NCBI RefSeq assembly: GCF_033807715.1
Contig: NC_084596.1
Coordinates: forward strand, 32,372,879 to 32,436,878
Reading direction: 5' to 3'
Length of the DNA stretch: 64,000 nt
Origin: Cololabis saira
Taxonomy: Eukaryota; Chordata; Actinopteri; Beloniformes; Belonidae
Shown here: positions 58,317-64,000 of the stretch, one piece after another
Position numbering within the stretch: position 1 is the stretch's first letter
Layout of the letters: every line of letters begins with the position of its first letter
Notes under the pieces: generated by a model
Databases searched by the model: none
Told to the model about the DNA's origin: nothing
What the model saw: only the letters and a program-made list of their open reading frames with translations
Program-made: the position numbers and the translations under genes

Positions 58317-59303
58317 GGCCCTGTCCCAATACTACCACTACCCCTAGTTTTCAGCCCTACCCCTAAATTTTGCGCGTTCCCGTGAGGGTAATGGTGTCCC
58401 AATTTCTCTTTTCACCTAGGGGTAGTGAAGAAAACTAGTGTAGTGGCTATGAATCTGGCCCTACGGAGCGAGGGATTTCCAATGCTGACTAGCTGATCTA
58501 GGGCCAGAAAAATTTGCCAGAATGCTTTTCGTCGTCATTTGCGGACTGAATAAAAAATAAAAAAACATGGTGGACATTTCTTATTTTTTAGTGAATAAAA
58601 TCTATATTTTGAGTTAGTTTCTGTATAAAAATGCGTTTTGAATACATTTCTAGCGAGAAATATATATTTTACTTTCATAATATTCACTCAGTGAATGTAC
58701 ATAATCACTCGTTTGCCCGTTGTTGCGAAGATCACGCCAAAATAAAGGCTGATATATGGTTCCGCGTTACACCAACGCAGATTCTACGGCGTAGGTTACG
58801 TACCCTACGCCGAAGCCTCTGCGTCGATTTAACGCGGACCCATAAATCAGCTCCGGAGCCGACAGGCAGAAATCTCGAACTTTTCGGAGCAAATTTTTTA
58901 ACAGGCGTAGCTACAACTGTTAGATTTCATCTATTAAACCAACATTTATCTTCCTAAATGATTTATTTCAGCCAGCGGTAATTCTCAACAGAGCTACAGG
59001 TTTTCTTCCCCGGGACGACGACGCAGGGCGATCATGTCTGTACTCCGGCTGCTGCTCTGAGCCGGCAGCTCTTCTCATCTCCGAAAACACCGGGTCAAAT
59101 TTCTTAACAGGCGTTATTTGGATAAACTGAGCCTAGGTTGAGGATCTTAACGGTTACTTTTACGCCTGGAAAAAATATTAAAACTTAATAAAGTGGCATA
59201 TTAACAGTGCTACAGCTGAAATTAAAACAGCTTTTGGCTCTCAGCTTCCTGATTTTAGTGGTGGTGCTGAAAGTAGGGGGAGTGGGTGTATTGGGACAGG
59301 CCC
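58317..59303. mobile_element. MITE with CCTGTCCCAATAC-type inverted ends
   Basis: Left end GGCCCTGTCCCAATACTACC, right end (inverted) GGCCTGTCCCAATACACCCA, both continuing as 'ctacccctagttttcagc'-like text. About 990 bp with no transposase. It carries palindromic MITE copy D. A further partial copy of the end ('tagggggtgtattggg') follows at 59403-59418, suggesting repeated insertion. Confidence 0.65.
58748..58852. mobile_element. GC-rich palindromic MITE, copy D
   Basis: Arms 'gctgatatatggttccgcgt' and 'acgcggacccataaatcagc' around 'cagattctacggcgtagg' and its mirror. The shortest of the four copies. Confidence 0.75.
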
Positions 59304-59712
59304 CTGGGAAGATTTCAAGTGCCCTAAAATCTGTCCCTTCTTTTTTAAGGGTAGTGATAGTGAGGGAGGGCTAGTGGAAGAAAGTAGGGCTAGTGAAAGA
59401 AAGTAGGGGGTGTATTGGGATTAATTTTTGTTTGTTTTTGGTTGTTTTAACCCAAACTTCCAACTTAATTTCCCCCCGAAGATCTTCACACTGACCCTTT
59501 TTAGATTTACTTCCATAGCTGCGTTTAGCGGCTTTTAGCTCATTGTTCTGGAAGACGATGACAGTTTCAGTCTCTTTTTTGAGCCGGTTTACGAGAACAT
59601 ACAGTACCACAGATGTCTTTTCTTCACTCGCTCAAGCGTGCAGGGATTCGAGCAGAATTTCCACTTTGTGTGTCTCGTTTTTCATGAGTCCTTCCTCCGC
59701 TGACTGTTTCAG

Positions 59713-59880
59713 AAGCACAAATCAAACATGATGAGCCCCGCGTGGCGCTGTGGCCGCCTGATGGAGAGCTGCTCCTCGCACGTCCCGTGCTGCGACCCCT
59801 GCGCCTCCTGCCGCTGCCGGCTCTTCAACACCATCTGTCACTGCTGGAGGATCAACCCGCTGTGCTTGAGAAGGACCTAG
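59713..59880 (+). CDS. agrp2: agouti-related peptide 2, cysteine-rich terminal exon (partial gene)
   Basis: Agouti-family peptides are secreted antagonists or inverse agonists of melanocortin receptors. This exon follows the acceptor ctgtttcag in phase 0 and encodes 55 residues to the TAG. It carries the full ten-cysteine inhibitor-knot pattern (exon residues 13, 20, 26, 27, 30, 33, 35, 42, 44, 51), including VPCCDPCASCRCRLFN, close to the agouti consensus. The receptor loop, usually Arg-Phe-Phe, reads Arg-Leu-Phe here. The spacing and the next-door V-ATPase d gene favour agrp2 over asip, since mammalian AGRP sits beside ATP6V0D1. The signal-peptide and middle exons were not found between samd7 and this exon; they may be short, diverged or lie among the repeats. 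The frame lacks an upstream start of its own, so frame searches that require ATG show other frames here. Confidence 0.78.
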   Translation, partial: KHKSNMMSPAWRCGRLMESCSSHVPCCDPCASCRCRLFNTICHCWRINPLCLRRT

Positions 59881-60480
59881 AGGGAGCGCGGGGGAACATG
59901 TGGTCACAACAAACCCACGCCTGGACACAATGCAGTACACATGGAAACACAGAGGTAACCACAAACAACAGAGCTCCCAGGAATTTCTGTATTTCTGCAC
60001 AAGAACGATCTGAAACGTCCCCAAGTTTTCACACAAGTTGTGAAAGTTTTCAGAAAAAGGGTACTTTTCATCATATAAGATTAAAGTTATTATCCCTGAA
60101 CATCATTTACTGAGGAGGTTCATCTAATACTTGTGACTCATAAGAGCCAGATGTTTTGAAGACACTCCAACTCTCAGATTTACACCCGATTAAATGTGCA
60201 AAATTATCCTTTTTGTATTTAATTGTTACATATTATTGTAGTTAATAGTTAATTCTTATGTGGATTTATTATTGCATTTTTTTCCGACTGAAATGTCCTA
60301 AAACATTTCACATTTCAACATGACGAGATATGCTTTTTTTCATTATTGAATCTTCTTGGATCGAATAAGTGAAAAGATGTTATTTAAAATCTGTGCATGT
60401 GCAGTTTATACTGTAGGCAGTCGTGCATGTATCCCTGAGAGACCTTCATGACCATAATGCAAGTTTGTATAAATTTAAAA

Positions 60481-60486
60481 AATAAA
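60481..60486 (+). terminator. candidate poly(A) signal of the agrp2 gene
   Basis: AATAAA 600 nt past the stop. No earlier canonical signal was seen, so the 3' UTR may be long. Confidence 0.4.
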
Positions 60487-61702
60487 GAAATATAACATTA
60501 TTTCATTTCTACCCAAGGACTCTGCGCTGCCTTATGGTCAGCATCTGTTCAGAGTTGAGAAGGAAAAGGATCCGCGTGTGTCTTTCATTTTGCAGAGATA
60601 ATCCCGTCTTCTAACTCGCTTGAGAGCAGAGCAGAGGTTTGAGGACAAGTAGGAGTGAGGGGTTATGAAAACCAGTCCAGTAACATGTGTCTTTGCTTTA
60701 CTTTGCAAGGCAGTGCACTGATGTGATGTGATGGAGCATAAAACACGCAGTTGCTACATGCAACATATCTGCAGGGAGCAGTATGACAATCATACCTCTT
60801 TCCTCTATAAAGCTCCTGATTTCTCGTTTCACTGCCAATTGATTCTCTCCCAAGCAATCGATAATATTCTGCATAATGAGATTAATAGAAGAGAAATACA
60901 GCCATTATTGCTGCTGGAAAAGCTGCTGTTTTCACCTAAAAGCCTGTGAAGCTGCATTCCTATATTTATTAAATTTTTTTTTGCATTATTCAACACAGAC
61001 CAAGCGCCTTTGGGAACCTCAATTTATATAATGCTACCAGCTTTCATGTCACAGAGTAGTGTGGACCAGAACATGTTAGGAATAAACCTCTTAGGATTGT
61101 ATGAAATTGGTGAAAGGGTTTTTTTATAAGATTCTACACTGGTTGTTGCTGTCGGGACAGGATCACCTCCTGGTTAGACTGTTTGGCTGATCTCTGACTC
61201 TTTAGGACGATGAAGAAAAAACACATTTTAAAGTTTTACTTTTCTTAGATCGTTCCTGATTTGACACCTCAAGTAGGAAGCAGTCAACAGAGATGTAAGG
61301 CTGAAGGTGTGACAGATACGGTTCACCTATAATGTACAAAACACCTCCCTTTTCAGGATAAATACGCCCAGATCGATGACAACCGTGTGCATTTCTGTCC
61401 TAGCTCTGTGTTTGAGAGAAGTACCTCCGGCCGGAAAATATTGTGCATGATATAATAAAAGCTTGTATTAACATTTGATTCTGTTCACTGGTTTTCTTCT
61501 GGTGCACCAGACAAACGAACAAGCGGATCTTTCAAACCTTTGGGTTGAGAGCAGGATCCGAGAAGCCCCGGGCCGTTTATGGACCACAACAGTTAAAGAG
61601 GAAGGAAAAATCACTGTGTGAATGTTAGTCAGAGAGGCAAAACCCGGAAGTAAGGGAAGAAAACCGAGACTTGAAAAGCTGAATGTACACCAGTCGTTTG
61701 GC
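60487..61702. other. no gene recognised between agrp2 and the V-ATPase gene
   Basis: No recognisable exon or repeat. The promoter and leader of the downstream gene should lie at the right end. An upstream in-frame ATG at 61622 reaches the V-ATPase frame but is less likely than 61703, where conserved sequence starts. Confidence 0.45.
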
Positions 61703-61914
61703 ATGATGGCAGCGTTTCAGGAGCTGAGTTTTAACGTTGACCATGGCTATCTGGAGGGTCTGCTTCGAGGGATGAAGGCCGCCATCTTGACCCAAACCGA
61801 CTACAACAACCTGGCCCAGTGTGACACGCTTGAGGGTGAGAGTTTTGTTTCATTTCTTAGATCCCTGATGTATTTTACAGGCCTCTTGGAGGCTCTTGAT
61901 GCGAGTCTGTGCAT

Positions 61915-62139
61915 CAGGGGTCACCAACCCTGGTCCTCGAGGGCCGGTGTCCTGCATGTTTTAGATGTTTCCCTGCTTTAACACACCTGATTCTAATTAA
62001 TCATCGTCATCAGCTTTTCATCCAGGGCTGCACAATTCTGTTAATGACACAGTCACTTGTATCATGGTGCAATGAAGCAGGGAAACATCTAAAACCTGCA
62101 GGGACACCGGCCCTCGAGGACCAGGATTGGTGACCCCTG
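61915..62139. mobile_element. palindromic hAT-type MITE with 8-bp target duplication
   Basis: CAGGGGTCACCAACCCTGGT at the left mirrors ACCAGGATTGGTGACCCCTG at the right. CTGTGCAT flanks it on both sides (61907-61914 and 62140-62147). It lies in the first intron of the V-ATPase gene and is related inside to 57439-57666. Confidence 0.88.
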
Positions 62140-62681
62140 CTGTGCATCTTTGAGAAGTTGTTGTGGTCCCAGCAGGCTTCATCCAGTTTTCTACACCAGG
62201 AGCTCATTTATCCAGAAGATCATCCCAAAGTAATTTCCCAGAAGTTCCTTCTGTTTGAGAGAAATAAAGTGCAACTTAATAGAGATCAAAAGCAGCTACA
62301 AGCTGGAGGTTTCTGAGTTTTGGGCCGCAGCACATTTGCTGCATTTGTCATTATTTCATTATTAAGTGTGCAGGCGTGTTGTGGCTGATATAGTTTAATG
62401 CTTCAGCTGCTTCTCAATCCTGACGTGAGGCGCGTGTGTTGGTCAGACAGGTGCTTTCCCTGCTCCTTTCCGGAGACATGAAGCTGCACGGACTACGGCA
62501 GGCTGCTGTCCTCGTCTGAGGACGACCTGACCGTGTCTTTGATGGACAGCAGGCTGACGGAGCATCTGGTGACCGACTTCAGCTGCCTGTGACCACTGCT
62601 GTCCACCTTCCTCGACTACATGACGTAGGCTGCATCCACATGCACTCAACTGCATGCACACTTCCTTCAGGATAGCTTTCT

Positions 62682-63192
62682 TTAAAGGGGACCTATTATG
62701 GCATCTAATACCTACTTTAAACAGGCCTTGAATGTCTTAAAAACAAGCTTTTGATTGTTTTTGATTGTTAGAAATTCAGCCTCTGAGCCATGTCTTTATC
62801 ATCCCATTGTCTAACCGCATTCTCTATGCGGAATTCTGAGTGGGCGGGGCTATGATAATGAGGCTCTGTGCTGATTGGCTGCCTGACGCGATGACGCGAT
62901 ACACCGCTACGAAAAAATGGTGGAAGCTCCGGTCGGTGAAGTTGTTGTTGTTGTTGTTCCGGCCAGAGTTAGTTGTGGGCGTGGTTTCACTCATCGGAGG
63001 CCAACCTATGTAAATCAGAATCTGAACGGCTCGTAGAAGCCACATCACACTGGACGGCTCATCCAGGCGGCTGTACAGACACTGCAGAATTTGGTTGCTT
63101 TCTTCCTTCTCTGAGTTGGCAGGCTGAGGGGAGACACCTTTATATATGTTAAAGCAAGAGAAAACCTGTTTTTCATAATAGGTCCCCTTTAA
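62682..63192. mobile_element. TTAA-flanked MITE (AAAGGGGACCTATTATG family)
   Basis: Left end TTAAAGGGGACCTATTATGG, right end (inverted) TTAAAGGGGACCTATTATGA, 511 bp at TTAA, in the intron after damaged exon 2. The interior contains a (GTT)n run at 62941-62957 and 'gagtgggcggggc'. It is a different family from the MITE at 20890. Confidence 0.8.
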
Positions 63193-64000
63193 TTCTCCAT
63201 CACTTCTTTATCATAATGTGCAATGTCCTACTTAAAAAGCCTGCATATATTTGCATCAAATTAAGGGTGCATTTGTGTGAAGGTAAAAATGTAAATGTTT
63301 TAAAAAAGCAGACAAAAAGGATCAGGCTCCATCCAATGTGTTTCCATAGCTACGGCTACATGATCGACAATGTGGTCCTGCTGATCAGCGGAGCCCTGAG
63401 AGGCAGAGAGATGGCAGAGCTGCTCCCATGGTGCCACCCACTCGGAGCCTTTGACCAAATGGCTGCCGTGGGCATCGCGCGCACGCCCTCCGAGCTGTAC
63501 ACGGCCGTCCTGGTGGACTCACCGCTCGGCAACCAGTCCCTCGTATCACAGTCTTCGTCAGGGAGAAAGAAGTTGTGTCTTTAAATAACAAGGAACGTCC
63601 CTGAAATGTCCCACACGCGAGGATGACTCGTGCCACTTCAGGTCCACTCTGCTCTTCAGCTCAGTGTCAAACACAGCAGTCAGTGTAGTGTAATGTTGAT
63701 TATCTGCAGGGAACTGGAAATTATACATTAGTAACATGAACATTTGCTAGATTTGCACATCTTGAGGGTAAAATGGTGTTTTTAGAGGTGACAAACTATT
63801 AAAGAAATTATTTTTTGGGCTTAGAAGCATATTTTTTATCAATTGAGGTGACATCCCCCCTGTATTATTGATCATCAAGCTAAAGCCCAGTATGTTTGAG
63901 TGTCTTTTCTCTGCACCGTAGGTGTGTTTTTCCAGGACTCCGTATCTGAGGCCGAGCTGGATGAGATGGAAGCTGAGATCCTGAGAAACAAACTGCACAA

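Larger units (their letters stand above)
61703..64000 (+). pseudogene. atp6v0d2: V-type proton ATPase subunit d (d2-like), exon 2 damaged, runs off the window
   Basis: Subunit d joins the V-ATPase central stalk to the membrane rotor. Exons: 61703-61835, 62476-62624, 63350-63528 and 63922 to the edge. Exon 1 begins [20 protein letters not shown], a clear match. Exons 3 and 4 keep the [22 protein letters not shown] and VFFQDSVSEAELDEME blocks. Intron phases (1, 2, 1) agree. Exon 2 does not read through. After DMKLH about 11 nt are missing compared with the family, shifting the frame. The restored frame (TDYGRLL, LTVSLMDSRL) then meets TGA after DFSCL, where about five residues (RNHAY in the human d1 paralogue) also seem deleted, before PLLSTFLDYMT. 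Exon 3 ends at G|gcaacc, a GC rather than GT donor. Either this is a young pseudogene, or the sequence has errors. The d2 label rests on the agrp2 neighbourhood. Confidence 0.65.

Noticed and set aside
59742..60113. 123-residue plus-strand frame over the agrp2 exon
   Set aside because: It is another frame. The overlapping frame from 59713 has the ten-cysteine agouti pattern and a good acceptor.

Overview
The window reads as nuclear DNA of a teleost fish. The genes are intron-rich with GT-AG splice sites, the gaps are AT-rich and full of fish-type repeats (hAT and TTAA-flanked MITEs, a tRNA-derived SINE with GGAT tails, LINE 3' tails, long TA and CA tracts), and two genes belong to families described as absent from tetrapods (actinodin and agrp2). 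There are no prokaryotic features, rRNA genes or CRISPR arrays. All exon models were built by hand from open frames, splice sites and phase agreement. No alignment or transcript data was available, and family names rest on motifs recognised by eye.

Layout. 0-4.5 kb: no recognised gene, one MITE-like repeat. 4.5-12.8 kb, minus strand: an actinodin-family gene, a structural protein of fin-fold actinotrichia, in six proposed exons. 12.8-23.3 kb: gene-poor, with two decayed hAT transposase starts, a TTAA-type MITE and a LINE tail. 23.8-35.5 kb: three apolipoprotein D-like lipocalin genes (minus, plus, minus), each with four coding exons and identical intron phases, which is a tandem cluster. 36.3-38.2 kb: a nested pile of transposable elements. 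39-43 kb: LINE fragments and simple repeats. 43.2-53.2 kb, plus strand: samd7, the photoreceptor SAM-domain Polycomb protein, complete in eight coding exons after a non-coding first exon, with two hAT elements that keep their 8-bp target duplications in one intron. 53-56 kb: SINE copies and AT-rich repeats. 56.1 kb, plus: cdc26, an APC/C subunit, in one open exon. 57-59.3 kb: several MITEs. 59.7 kb, plus: the ten-cysteine terminal exon of an agouti-related peptide gene, best read as agrp2. 61.7-64 kb, plus: a V-ATPase subunit d gene (atp6v0d2-like) running off the window, with a damaged second exon.

How the genes relate. They do not form one pathway. The two informative neighbourhoods are the apoD cluster and the agrp2-atp6v0d2 pair. 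The pair mirrors the mammalian AGRP-ATP6V0D1 neighbourhood and supports the whole-genome-duplication origin of agrp2. The most notable defect is in the atp6v0d2-like gene: exon 2 carries a frameshift and an in-frame stop, although its own splice sites still agree in phase. I found no clear evidence of an undescribed biological system. The best follow-ups are the damaged V-ATPase gene, the agrp2 loop change, the inverted MITE pair flanking the apoD cluster and the four-copy palindromic MITE.
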